From: Candidatus Saccharimonadia bacterium
Lineage (GTDB): Bacteria > Patescibacteriota > Saccharimonadia > Saccharimonadales > Saccharimonadaceae
Length of the DNA stretch: 44,805 nt
Assembly: GCA_023262335.1 (NCBI GenBank)
Contig: JALRBE010000002.1
Location: 296 to 45,100, forward strand
Reading direction: 5' to 3'
In this document: positions 1-9,214 of the stretch, one piece after another
Numbering within the stretch: position 1 is the stretch's first letter
Layout of the letters: each line of letters opens with the position of its first letter
Notes under the pieces: generated by a model
The model's input: the letters and a program-made list of their open reading frames with translations, nothing else
What the model was told of the DNA's origin: nothing
Databases searched by the model: none
Position numbers and translations under genes: made by a program

Positions 1-236
1 CCGCGTGCCTCCCATAGCTTAGGGTTCTGTATGATTGCACCGTCAATACCAAAGATATTACGGTGTTCATACACCATAGCCCGCCACCACTGCTTTTTTA
101 GATTGTTTGCAAGTTCAACACCGTATGGACCGTAGTCCCAGAACCCTGCAAGACCACCGTATATTTCAGAGGCTTGGAATATGAAGCCTCGTCTTTTTGC
201 TAAGTTTGCGATTGTATCAAGAGAAATATCACTCAT
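1..236 (-). CDS. glyQS: Glycine--tRNA ligase (class II, GlyQS type), N-terminal part, truncated by window edge
   Basis: Reverse-strand translation from ATG at 236: [79 protein letters not shown], the typical GlyRS N-terminus. Confidence 0.92.
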   Translation of the reverse strand, partial: MSDISLDTIANLAKRRGFIFQASEIYGGLAGFWDYGPYGVELANNLKKQWWRAMVYEHRNIFGIDGAIIQNPKLWEAR

Positions 237-630
237 TGTTTGATTACCTTTCAGAAGTATTATAATTGGAATGGTTAAAAAGGGGTTACTGTAGGCTTAC
301 GCCAGTACCGCGAGTAGAACCAAGACCAGTCAATACTTTGAATGAGTGCATTGTAAGCTAATTTTACCACAACTTTACAGGTACGGCTAGGCGTTATGTG
401 GCTCGATATTGTATAATATAGTTATAGGTACTGGACAACTTGTCCCAGCCACTAGCTCTACTTAATACAAGATATATAAGCCCGAAAATAAGACTAGATA
501 CGCTATAGGTGCTAGACTACGCAGGGAGAGGTAATGACCACTGTCCACCCTTGAGTATCTCTACCCAGCGTAGTATTTCATTACAGATAAGGTTCCAGTT
601 CGCCTCTATCAGGGTCACCAAGATAGAACT

Positions 631-689
631 ACAGATATAGAAAAGTGCCTTGAAGCCATATAGAGCTTTGAGGCATTTTCTATATCTGT
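631..689. terminator. Long hairpin, terminator-like (possibly bidirectional)
   Basis: ACAGATATAGAAAAgTGCCT ... AGGCATTTTCTATATCTGT: 14 bp plus 5 bp stem with one bulged G, between glyQS and the HD-domain gene. Confidence 0.6.
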
Positions 690-750
690 TAAATCATTCG
701 ATTCTTCTTTGCTGTCAGGCTTAAAAAGGTTATTTGTTACAATATAGGAT

Positions 751-1359
751 ATGAACAAACTCCATCTCGATGTCGTAAATCACTTTAATAATCGCCAGCA
801 TATCGCACACGGTATGGACCACGCAGAGCGTGTCGCTGCGCTGGCGCGACATATTGCACTCAAGGAGAATTACGACCCCGATGAGGCAGAGATTGCTGGT
901 ATATTGCATGATATTGGGCGAACAGTGCAAGAAGAGGAAAAAGGTCATGGCCCAGCCGGTGTTCCGCTCGCCTCTGAATTGCTTGACAAGCATATGGACT
1001 ATGATAGTGGCACAAAAGAACGTATCCTCAACGCCGTTCGTGACCATAGTGACCTTCATACGGAGGGTCACTTAACTCACATCTTACAAGATGCCGATAT
1101 GCTCGACGGATTAGGCGCAATTGGAATAATGCGAGCGTACACGTCAAAAGCACATCTGCCATGCTATGACCCTGCAAATATCGCACCCACTGTAGGCCAA
1201 CGAAATACAAATATCCATGACCAAATAGCTTTTCAGATGGAATGGCTAGACATGATGCACACCAAAACAGGAAAAGAAATTGCCGAGCGGCGGCACGCCC
1301 TGATGGCAAAATTCTTAGATAATTTCAGGTTGGAGGTTCTAGGCGAGGATTATCAATAG
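751..1359 (+). CDS. HD-domain phosphohydrolase
   Basis: 202 aa; HGMDHAERVAALARHI ... GILHDIGR HD signature. TACAAT -10 at 738-743, 7 nt before ATG. Confidence 0.85.
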   Translation: MNKLHLDVVNHFNNRQHIAHGMDHAERVAALARHIALKENYDPDEAEIAGILHDIGRTVQEEEKGHGPAGVPLASELLDKHMDYDSGTKERILNAVRDHSDLHTEGHLTHILQDADMLDGLGAIGIMRAYTSKAHLPCYDPANIAPTVGQRNTNIHDQIAFQMEWLDMMHTKTGKEIAERRHALMAKFLDNFRLEVLGEDYQ

Positions 1360-1444
1360 CCGTATTGCTATATTCGTTAATAGCTCGTTCCACTTCATAA
1401 TTTCAGCCACAACTTCCTTATAAATCGAAGGCTCAAGGGTCACC

Positions 1445-1485
1445 ATAGAAAATAGCTCATGCTCTCGGTATGAGCTATTTTCTAT
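1445..1485. terminator. Bidirectional rho-independent-type terminator
   Basis: Perfect 16 bp stem ATAGAAAATAGCTCAT-gctctcggt-ATGAGCTATTTTCTAT, with A/T tracts inside the stem. Confidence 0.75.
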
Positions 1486-1596
1486 CGCGCGGTTCTGCGC
1501 TGAGGGTTCGACCGCTGTCATGATCGACTGATTTAACAGGCTAGCCAACGTTCGCCGCTAGAACAGCGAAGCGTGGGCTCGTATATACTTTATGTA

Positions 1597-2184
1597 ATGG
1601 ACTTTTCTTTTTTCATGCAATACCTTCGGAACGTACGCAGCGTCGGGGCGGTCGCGCCGAGTTCGCGTTTTTTGGCCCGCAAAATGGTCGAGACGATTGA
1701 CTTCGAACGCGCGGGTACGATCGTTGAGTACGGCCCGGGGACCGGTGTTTTTACCAAGGAAATCCTTGCCAGAATGCGGCCCGGCACGAAGGTGCTCCTT
1801 ATAGAATCGAACGACGATTTTTACGAAAAGCTACGCACCGAATACGAAGATAGGAGCGACGTGCATGTGGCGCATGATTCGGCGGAACATGTGGCGGAGC
1901 TGCTTGCGGAACGGGGGCTTGGTCGGCCGGATTACGTTGTTTCCGGGCTGCCGTTCGCGGCGCTTCCGGCTGCCGTGTCCGAACGGATTCTGACTGAGAC
2001 GGCCCGACTGCTCAGCGACGGTGGTGAGTTCGTGACGTTCCAATACACTCTGCTTAAGAAGGGTGTGATAGGCTGTCATTTTGGCACCGTGCGCGTGACC
2101 CGCGAACTTCGCAACCTGCCGCCGGCGTACGTTTTGCGCTGCCGAAACCAAAACGGTCCGCGGCGTTCCCACAAACAAGCATAA
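1597..2184 (+). CDS. SAM-dependent methyltransferase, phospholipid N-methyltransferase-like
   Basis: MDFSFFMQYLRNVRSVGAVAPSSRFLARKMV...IVEYGPGTGVFTKEIL. Start placed at 1597 (track gives 1573) because TATACT at 1584-1589 is 7 nt upstream. Confidence 0.75.
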   Translation: MDFSFFMQYLRNVRSVGAVAPSSRFLARKMVETIDFERAGTIVEYGPGTGVFTKEILARMRPGTKVLLIESNDDFYEKLRTEYEDRSDVHVAHDSAEHVAELLAERGLGRPDYVVSGLPFAALPAAVSERILTETARLLSDGGEFVTFQYTLLKKGVIGCHFGTVRVTRELRNLPPAYVLRCRNQNGPRRSHKQA

Positions 2185-2221
2185 GTGGTATCATGGTGAC
2201 ATCATTAATGGGGTGACTTAG

Positions 2222-3442
2222 GTGGGCTTTACGAAAAAAACGATCCGCGACGTTCCGCTTAGCGGACAAACAGTGCTGGTGAGGGTTGATTACAACGTAC
2301 CGTTGGCAGATGACGGCACGATACACGACGACTTGCGCATTCGCGCGAGTTTGCCGACGCTGCAGTTCCTGTTGGCGCGCGGCTGCAAGCTCGTGCTTAT
2401 AAGCCATATGGGCCGGCCCGAAGGTCACGACCCTAAGTTAAGCCTGGAGCAAGTCGCGAACAGGCTTGGCGAGCTGCTCGAAAAGCCAGTGGTGTTCGTT
2501 GACGACGTAACTGGCGAGGACGCGTACCAAGCGGTCAGGAAAGCACCGAAGAACGGCGTGGTCATGCTGCAAAACCTCAGGTACTACCCCGAAGAAGAGG
2601 CGGATGATCTTGAATTCGCCAAAGCGATCGCCCACGCGTCGCAGGCGGCGTTCTTCGTGCAAGACGGCTTTGGCGTGGTACATAGGGCGCACGCCAGCAC
2701 GCACGCCATAACGTTGCAGTTGCCAAGCGTGGCAGGGTTGCTGCTCGAACGCGAAGTGGCGACGATCACCGACGTGATGGAGAACCCGAAGCGACCGCTG
2801 GTGGCCGTGCTCGGCGGCGCGAAGGTGAGCGACAAAATAGGCCTGGTCGAACGGTTCGTGCACGTCGCCGACAAAATCCTGATCGGCGGTGCCATGGCGA
2901 ATACGTTTTTGCGCTACAAAGGCATCGACGTGGGCGCGAGCAAGGTAGAGACCGACCAAGACGAGACGTTAAACAAAATATACGCCGCGGCCAGGGAAAA
3001 GGTCGGCGAGAACGTCGAGGATTTCATCGTGCTTCCGAGTGATGTCGCCGTCGCGAAAACCGTCGGTGCCGACGAACCTCGGGTGGAACGGGGACTGTCG
3101 GGCATCGCCAAGAGCGAAATGGCGCTCGATATCGGCGCGGGCAGCATCGAGCGGTACTGCGATATCGTCGGCTCGGCGGGATCGGTCATTTGGAACGGCA
3201 CCATGGGCATGGCAGAACATGCGAATTTCGCGCACGGTTCCGCCCGGATCGCCCTCACGCTCGCGACCCACCCGGAAGTGACGTCGATCGTTGGCGGTGG
3301 CGACACCGCGGACTTCATACTCAAATGGGACGGCAAGAAGGGCGGCAGCTTTTCGCACGTATCGACCGGAGGCGGCGCAGGGCTGGACCTCATGGCAGGC
3401 GAGAAGCTGCCCGGAGTCGAGAGCCTGCTCGACGCCGCATGA
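2222..3442 (+). CDS. pgk: Phosphoglycerate kinase (GTG start)
   Basis: VLVRVDYNVPL, LISHMGRPEG, AVLGGAKVSDKI, GTMGMAEHANFAHGS and IVGGGDTADF motifs; 406 aa. Confidence 0.97.
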   Translation: MGFTKKTIRDVPLSGQTVLVRVDYNVPLADDGTIHDDLRIRASLPTLQFLLARGCKLVLISHMGRPEGHDPKLSLEQVANRLGELLEKPVVFVDDVTGEDAYQAVRKAPKNGVVMLQNLRYYPEEEADDLEFAKAIAHASQAAFFVQDGFGVVHRAHASTHAITLQLPSVAGLLLEREVATITDVMENPKRPLVAVLGGAKVSDKIGLVERFVHVADKILIGGAMANTFLRYKGIDVGASKVETDQDETLNKIYAAAREKVGENVEDFIVLPSDVAVAKTVGADEPRVERGLSGIAKSEMALDIGAGSIERYCDIVGSAGSVIWNGTMGMAEHANFAHGSARIALTLATHPEVTSIVGGGDTADFILKWDGKKGGSFSHVSTGGGAGLDLMAGEKLPGVESLLDAA

Positions 3443-3481
3443 AAAATAGGCTACACTAAAGCACAAGAAAGCATAACCGTT

Positions 3482-4270
3482 ATGTCATCCACCAAGAAAC
3501 TCATCGTCGGCAACTGGAAGATGAATCTGACCGTTCACGAGGCCAGTATCCTCGTGCATGACCTTGAAAAAGCTATTGCCGTCCACCGCGACGTCGAGGT
3601 TGTCGTGGCGCCGACGCTGCTTGCGTTGCAGTCCGTCAGCTTGCAAATCGACCGGCGCGTCTTGAAGCTCGCGGCACAGAACTTTTACTGGCAAGACCAC
3701 GGCGCGTACACGGGCGAGGTGTCGGCAACGCAACTTCGCGGCCTGGTCGACTATGCCATCGTTGGCCATAGCGAACGGCGGCACGTATTCCATGAACATG
3801 CCAAAGATCTGCGCAACAAAGTGCAAGCGGCGCTGCGCAACGGTATCAGCCCGATATTGTGCATCGGCGAAACGGCGCACGAGCAGGCGCTTGGCGAAAC
3901 GCTGGATGTCATTCATGACCAACTGCTCGGCGGGCTCGCGAACGTGACAAGCGAAGAAATCAAACGGGTGGTCGTTGCCTACGAGCCCGTATGGGCGCTG
4001 AGCAACGGCAAGGACTTCGGCAAGCACAAGGTTCCGACTCCTTATGACGTCGAAAAGGCGGCAAGGGCGGTTCGCAGCCAAATAAAACACTTGTACGGCG
4101 AAGAGGCGAGCAGGCAGATCCGAGTCCTGTACGGCGGCAGTACGAGTCCTGACAACGCGAAAGGCTTTTTGGCAGTGCCAGGAGTCGACGGCCTGCTTGT
4201 AGGGGGCGCCAGTTTGTCGGCGCACACGTTCGTGCCTATCGTCGCTGCCGCTCATTCGGAGCGCGCCTGA
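3482..4270 (+). CDS. tpiA: Triosephosphate isomerase
   Basis: GNWKMNLT, AIVGHSERR, VVAYEPVWAL, VLYGGST and LLVGGASL motifs. Confidence 0.97.
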   Translation: MSSTKKLIVGNWKMNLTVHEASILVHDLEKAIAVHRDVEVVVAPTLLALQSVSLQIDRRVLKLAAQNFYWQDHGAYTGEVSATQLRGLVDYAIVGHSERRHVFHEHAKDLRNKVQAALRNGISPILCIGETAHEQALGETLDVIHDQLLGGLANVTSEEIKRVVVAYEPVWALSNGKDFGKHKVPTPYDVEKAARAVRSQIKHLYGEEASRQIRVLYGGSTSPDNAKGFLAVPGVDGLLVGGASLSAHTFVPIVAAAHSERA

Positions 4271-5322
4271 TGGCCGGCGAGATAGATTTTGACGAACTGG
4301 ACAAAGCGGTCGCTTCGCTTATGGGGGGCGCGACTCCTCAGCGGCAAGACGAAGGACCGAAACAGAAAACATTGACTATTTCCAGCACGCTCAAGCCTGG
4401 CGAAGACCCGGCGTACGCCAAACTGGACGAAGTCGCCAAAGCGATCGGCGACGAAATCCTGACGACAGACGGCGAAAGGACGGTCGACGTCGACGAGGCG
4501 GCATCGTCGCAAGCGCCAAGCGAGCCTGTCGCGGTACGGACCGAGTCGCCGGCGGTAGCGTCGCAGCCGATTGTTCCTCCGGCGCCGCAAGCTCCCGCGC
4601 CAACGGCACCCGCGGCACCAGCTGCCGTCCAGGCGCCCCGTCCGACGACGGGACGGTTCATGGACGTCGTGCATCCGTCATCGGTCATGAAGAGTCCTGC
4701 CGCGCTTGACGCCACGCCGCCTATCCGCGCGAATACCGGAGCCCAGCCGGTATCTGCGGCAAGTCCTGAAGCAAACGTGCCGCTGACACCGTTCATTCCT
4801 GACGCCAAAGTCGAAAAACGGCCGCTTGGCGGGTCGGGTGCCATCCCGTCGCCTTTCGAGGACGACAAGCCGGTGGCAGCCGTGACCACGGAGTCGCAGC
4901 CCGCCGAGACGGCAGCGGAACCTGTCGTGCAGGAAACCGTGACGATCAACTCGGAGCCTGCGGAAGGTGCGAAGCCGATTGACGCCCAGCCGGTACTTGA
5001 CGCGAGTACGTTCGAAAATACGACGCCCGCCGAATCCCCTGAGATAGCGGCGATCGAATCGACCGAAGTGTCCGCGGACGCGCCGAAAACCGAGGACAAC
5101 ATAGCCGCGGTTGAATCGGGCGATACGGAAATCTTGAAAACCACTCCGGCCCCGCCGAACAAAGAGGGGACGATTTATGACGTTTCGAACCAGGCACAGC
5201 CGCTCGCGCACGCGAAAAAGCAGAAGTCGGGTTGGGGAACGGTCGTTGTCATCGTGGTCGTGATCGCGGTGGCCGCAGCGCTGGCCGTCGCCGCTTCCTT
5301 CATTCTCGGCGTCGGCGTCTGA
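4270..5322 (+). CDS. Low-complexity acidic/Pro-Ala-rich protein with C-terminal transmembrane anchor
   Basis: 350 aa; P/A/E/T-rich, C-terminal TM (WGTVVVIVVVIAVAAALAVAASFILGVGV). TGATG overlap with tpiA stop. Confidence 0.7.
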   Translation: MAGEIDFDELDKAVASLMGGATPQRQDEGPKQKTLTISSTLKPGEDPAYAKLDEVAKAIGDEILTTDGERTVDVDEAASSQAPSEPVAVRTESPAVASQPIVPPAPQAPAPTAPAAPAAVQAPRPTTGRFMDVVHPSSVMKSPAALDATPPIRANTGAQPVSAASPEANVPLTPFIPDAKVEKRPLGGSGAIPSPFEDDKPVAAVTTESQPAETAAEPVVQETVTINSEPAEGAKPIDAQPVLDASTFENTTPAESPEIAAIESTEVSADAPKTEDNIAAVESGDTEILKTTPAPPNKEGTIYDVSNQAQPLAHAKKQKSGWGTVVVIVVVIAVAAALAVAASFILGVGV

Positions 5323-5341
5323 GTCTTGTATACTGGATATA

Positions 5342-7459
5342 ATGAATAGTCTTGAGGGCCTTAATGACGCGCAGCTTGCCGCGGTACAACAAACGAGCGG
5401 TCCGCTTTTGATTCTTGCGGGCGCGGGGAGCGGAAAAACCAAGACGGTCGCGCACAGGATAGCGTACCTCGTGCAGCATGAGGGCGTTTGGCCCACGGAA
5501 ATCCTCGCCGTGACGTTCACGAACAAAGCCGCGCGCGAGCTTCGTGAGCGCGTATGGAAACTGACTGACGATCGCGGCGACGAGGTGCCGCGCTCCTACA
5601 TGCCATGGATGGGAACGTTCCATGGCATTTGCGTGCGCATGTTACGGCAAGATGGTCACGTGATAGCGATCGCGCCGAACTACGTGATCTACGACGAGGA
5701 TGATCGGCAGGGTTTGGTCAAGCAAGCCATGAAAGAACTGTCGATCGATAGCCAGCAAATAAAGCCGCGGGCGATCAGTAGCGTCATAAGCAACGCCAAG
5801 AACGAACTGAAGACCCCCGCGGATTTTGAGGCGTCTGCCACGTATCCGCAACAGCAGGCCATCGCGAAGGTCTACGCGCGCTACGAGTCGCTGCGCAAAA
5901 AAGCGGGCGCCCTTGATTTTGACGACCTGCTTATCGAAACCGTTCGGCTGCTACGCGATCATCCGGAAGTCCGGGAGCGGTGGCGCCAGCACTTCAAGCA
6001 CGTGTTCATCGACGAGTACCAAGACACGAACGCGGCTCAATACGCCATCGTCAAATATTTAGTGAACGATGAGCAGAACGTCTGCGTGGTCGGTGACGAC
6101 TGGCAGTCCATTTACAGTTGGCGCGGCGCTGATTTCACGAACATCCTGAACTTCGAGCGCGACTACCCGAACGCGACCATAATCAAACTCGAGCAGAACT
6201 ACCGGTCGACGAACGCGATCCTGACCGTCGCGCAATCAGTCATCAGCAAGAACAAGGTACGTACGGACAAAAAGCTGTGGACCGACCTTGGCGAAGGCAG
6301 CCCGGTCGAGGTGCATCAGGCGTATGACGAGGCCGAGGAGGCGAGCTTGGTGGCTGGCCGAGTCGGTACTCACGTCAGCATAGGGGCGAGGTCATACAGC
6401 GACTTTGCCGTGCTGTACCGCATGAACGCGCAGTCCGCGCCGCTCGAACGCGCGTTCAGGTTGGCGCGCATTCCCTACCAGCTTGTCGGTGGCGTCAGGT
6501 TCTACGACCGCAAGGAAATCCGCGATATCATTGCGTACCTGCGACTTATTTATCAGCCGAACGATCGGTTAAGCTTCAGTCGTATTGCTAACGTCCCGAC
6601 CAGAGGCATCGGCGCGACCAGCTTGGAGCGGTTTTTGCAGTGGCAGGGCGAACAAGGGAGCGACATTCTGACCGCGCTCGAGACCGTGCACGAAGCGAAC
6701 GTGCTGACGCCGAAGGCGAAGAAGGCGCTTGGCGGATTGGGCGTACACCTGCGAGAACTGAAAACCATGCTGGACGAACACAGCGCGCCGGCGGACATCA
6801 TTGAGCGGCTGCTGCAAGTAACCGCGTACCGCCAATTTTTGCGCGACGGCACGCCGCAGGCGGAAGAGCGCGAAGAAAACGTTGGCCAGCTGCTCTCGGA
6901 CGTGAAAATATTCGCCGATTTGCCAGAGTTCCTCGAAGAAACGGCACTTATCGCGAGCAGCGACACCGCGGCAGGCGACGAGAAGGTCACGTTGATGACC
7001 CTGCATGCGGCCAAGGGCCTGGAATTTCCGGTGGTATTCATGGTCGGCATGGAAGAAGGCGTGTTCCCTCACGGCAGGGTGTACGAGTCGGGGCCGGCCG
7101 AACTCGAAGAGGAGCGGCGACTGTGCTATGTGGGCATGACGCGCGCCAGGCAGGAGCTTCACCTTACGTATGCCCGTTCACGCTTGCAATTCGGCCAAAG
7201 GGCGTACAACCAAGTGTCACGGTTCATCGGCGACATGGGCAACCAGATCGCCATGGTCGACGAACCGTCGTACGTCCCGGATTACGATGACAGATTCGTG
7301 AGCGACGAGTTGCCGTTCGGCGTCGGCGACAGGGTCCGTTCGGCCGCGTTCGGCACCGGAGAAATCCTTGACGTCGACGGGTTGGCGGTCACGATCAGGT
7401 TCGACAAGGGCACGACGCGCAAGTTGAACGCGGAGTACGCGCGTCTCGAGAAATTATGA
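5342..7459 (+). CDS. pcrA: UvrD/PcrA-family superfamily 1 DNA helicase
   Basis: GLNDAQLAAV, AGAGSGKTKTVAHRIAYL, VFIDEYQDTN, VGDDWQSIYSWRGAD, TLMTLHAAKGLEFPVVF, EERRLCYVGMTRAR. Confidence 0.95.
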   Translation: MNSLEGLNDAQLAAVQQTSGPLLILAGAGSGKTKTVAHRIAYLVQHEGVWPTEILAVTFTNKAARELRERVWKLTDDRGDEVPRSYMPWMGTFHGICVRMLRQDGHVIAIAPNYVIYDEDDRQGLVKQAMKELSIDSQQIKPRAISSVISNAKNELKTPADFEASATYPQQQAIAKVYARYESLRKKAGALDFDDLLIETVRLLRDHPEVRERWRQHFKHVFIDEYQDTNAAQYAIVKYLVNDEQNVCVVGDDWQSIYSWRGADFTNILNFERDYPNATIIKLEQNYRSTNAILTVAQSVISKNKVRTDKKLWTDLGEGSPVEVHQAYDEAEEASLVAGRVGTHVSIGARSYSDFAVLYRMNAQSAPLERAFRLARIPYQLVGGVRFYDRKEIRDIIAYLRLIYQPNDRLSFSRIANVPTRGIGATSLERFLQWQGEQGSDILTALETVHEANVLTPKAKKALGGLGVHLRELKTMLDEHSAPADIIERLLQVTAYRQFLRDGTPQAEEREENVGQLLSDVKIFADLPEFLEETALIASSDTAAGDEKVTLMTLHAAKGLEFPVVFMVGMEEGVFPHGRVYESGPAELEEERRLCYVGMTRARQELHLTYARSRLQFGQRAYNQVSRFIGDMGNQIAMVDEPSYVPDYDDRFVSDELPFGVGDRVRSAAFGTGEILDVDGLAVTIRFDKGTTRKLNAEYARLEKL

Positions 7460-7932
7460 GAAAGGCGTATCTTCGGTTCGCGAAGGTCATCAGTCCGCTC
7501 ATGATCGCCGGGCTGCGTGCGTACAGCCTCGTGACCCGTCGGCCACGGGCACGGGTCGTGCTCATGAACGAACGGGCGGAGGTCCTGCTCATGAAGGGCG
7601 TGATCGCGCATAACGACCACTGGACATTGCCGGGAGGCGGCGTCGGGTTTCGGGAATCGTCGCTGCATGCGGCGCTACGCGAAGTTCACGAGGAGACGGG
7701 CATACGCCTGGCGACTGGAGACCTGACGTTCGTGCGGCGCGTCGAAAAGCCGGAATTCGGCCTGCCGTTCGCGGCCGACGTTTTTACGGGACGCTGCGCG
7801 GCGGGCGCGTTGCCGGACACTATTCATAATCCGTACGAAGTCGCGGCGATCGAGTGGTTCCCCGTGGCGTCCTTGCCGCCTGACACGGGGCGGCTCGCAA
7901 GGAAATTGGTGCGGGAAGTGAGCGCCGACTAG
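7456..7932 (+). CDS. NUDIX hydrolase
   Basis: Nudix box GGGVGFRESSLHAALREVHEETGI; ATGA overlap with helicase stop. Confidence 0.88.
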   Translation: MRKAYLRFAKVISPLMIAGLRAYSLVTRRPRARVVLMNERAEVLLMKGVIAHNDHWTLPGGGVGFRESSLHAALREVHEETGIRLATGDLTFVRRVEKPEFGLPFAADVFTGRCAAGALPDTIHNPYEVAAIEWFPVASLPPDTGRLARKLVREVSAD

Positions 7933-8001
7933 CTGCCCGAGCGGTTTGCAGCGGGCGGCCACATTCGGTACAATCATATGAGGCCACAAGGCTTGTTATC
8001 A

Positions 8002-9150
8002 ATGAGCATTCTTGAACACGTACGACAATCCAGAGGGTACCAGCTGCTTGCTATGGCGGCATTCTTTACGCTGACCCTTTTTGTACTTATCGCGTCCGCC
8101 GGAGCGTCGAACGACGACCAGGCCAAGGGCGGCAGGCTCGTCACGTTCCATGACCGAGGGCAAGAGAAGGTCATCCTGACGCATGCGCGTACCGTCCGTG
8201 ACGCGCTTGGTGACGCCGGCATACGCGTCGCTCCGAAGGATCAAGTCGAACCAGGAATCGACGAAGAACTGATCGCGGCCGATTGTACCGTCAACGTTTA
8301 CAGGGCCCGCCCGGTGATCGTGGTTGACGGATCGGTACGCCAAAAGATCATGACCGCGGCGCAGACCGCCCGAAGCATGGCTGCCGATGCCGGGTTGCAG
8401 CTGCAAGACGAGGACACGACGAAGATAGCGCGTACCGATGACGTGCTTGCCGACGGGGCGAGTACCATGCTGACTATCGACCGCGCGACGCCGTTCACGT
8501 TGAACCTGTACGGCACGCAGGCGCCAGCATACAGTCAGGCGGCAACGGTCGGCGACATGCTCCGCGCGAAGAATATCGCTCTTGGGCCGGACGACAGCGT
8601 GTCGGTTGACGAATCGTCGCCCTTGGTGCGTGGCATGACCGTCGCGGTATGGCGCAACGGGATCCAAACTGCGACGGTGGAAGAAAAGATCCCGTTCGCA
8701 GTAAGGCAAATCCAGGACGCTGACCAAGCGGCAGGATACAAGAAGGTCCAGACGCCGGGGACTGATGGCCGCAAAAACGTCACGTACGAAATCGTCATGC
8801 GTAACGGCAAGGAGGTCTCGCGCAAAACGATCCAGAGTGTGACGCTTGAGCAGCCGAAGGAGCAAGTAGAGGTCGTCGGCGCCAAGCCATCGTTCAGCGG
8901 TGATTTCGCGGCGGCTCTGGCAAAACTCCGGGCCTGTGAATCCGGTGGCAACTACGCCAACAAGAAGAATCCGAAGTACAGGGGCGCGTACCAGTTCGGC
9001 TACGGCACGTGGGCCAACAAGTATGGCATATACGATCCGGCCGATGCGACGCCGGCGCAGCAGGACCAAGCGGCGCGCGAGTTGTACGTTCGGCGCGGTT
9101 GGCAGCCATGGCCGCATTGCGGTGCCAATCTCCCTGACAGCTATCGGTAG
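8002..9150 (+). CDS. G5/DUF348 protein with C-terminal resuscitation-promoting-factor (Rpf) transglycosylase-like domain
   Basis: N-terminal TM; DUF348 repeats (VNVYRARPVIVVDG...); G5-like region; Rpf domain ALAKLRACESGGNYANKKNPKYRGAYQFGYGTWANKYG...GWQPWPHC. The track starts at 7978, only 3 nt after TACAAT 7969-7974, so ATG 8002 is preferred. Confidence 0.87.
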   Translation: MSILEHVRQSRGYQLLAMAAFFTLTLFVLIASAGASNDDQAKGGRLVTFHDRGQEKVILTHARTVRDALGDAGIRVAPKDQVEPGIDEELIAADCTVNVYRARPVIVVDGSVRQKIMTAAQTARSMAADAGLQLQDEDTTKIARTDDVLADGASTMLTIDRATPFTLNLYGTQAPAYSQAATVGDMLRAKNIALGPDDSVSVDESSPLVRGMTVAVWRNGIQTATVEEKIPFAVRQIQDADQAAGYKKVQTPGTDGRKNVTYEIVMRNGKEVSRKTIQSVTLEQPKEQVEVVGAKPSFSGDFAAALAKLRACESGGNYANKKNPKYRGAYQFGYGTWANKYGIYDPADATPAQQDQAARELYVRRGWQPWPHCGANLPDSYR

Positions 9151-9214
9151 CGCGGTTTGCCGCCTCCAGTCATGCTTTGCTACAATGAAACGAGTCCCGT
9201 GAGGACGCTCACAC

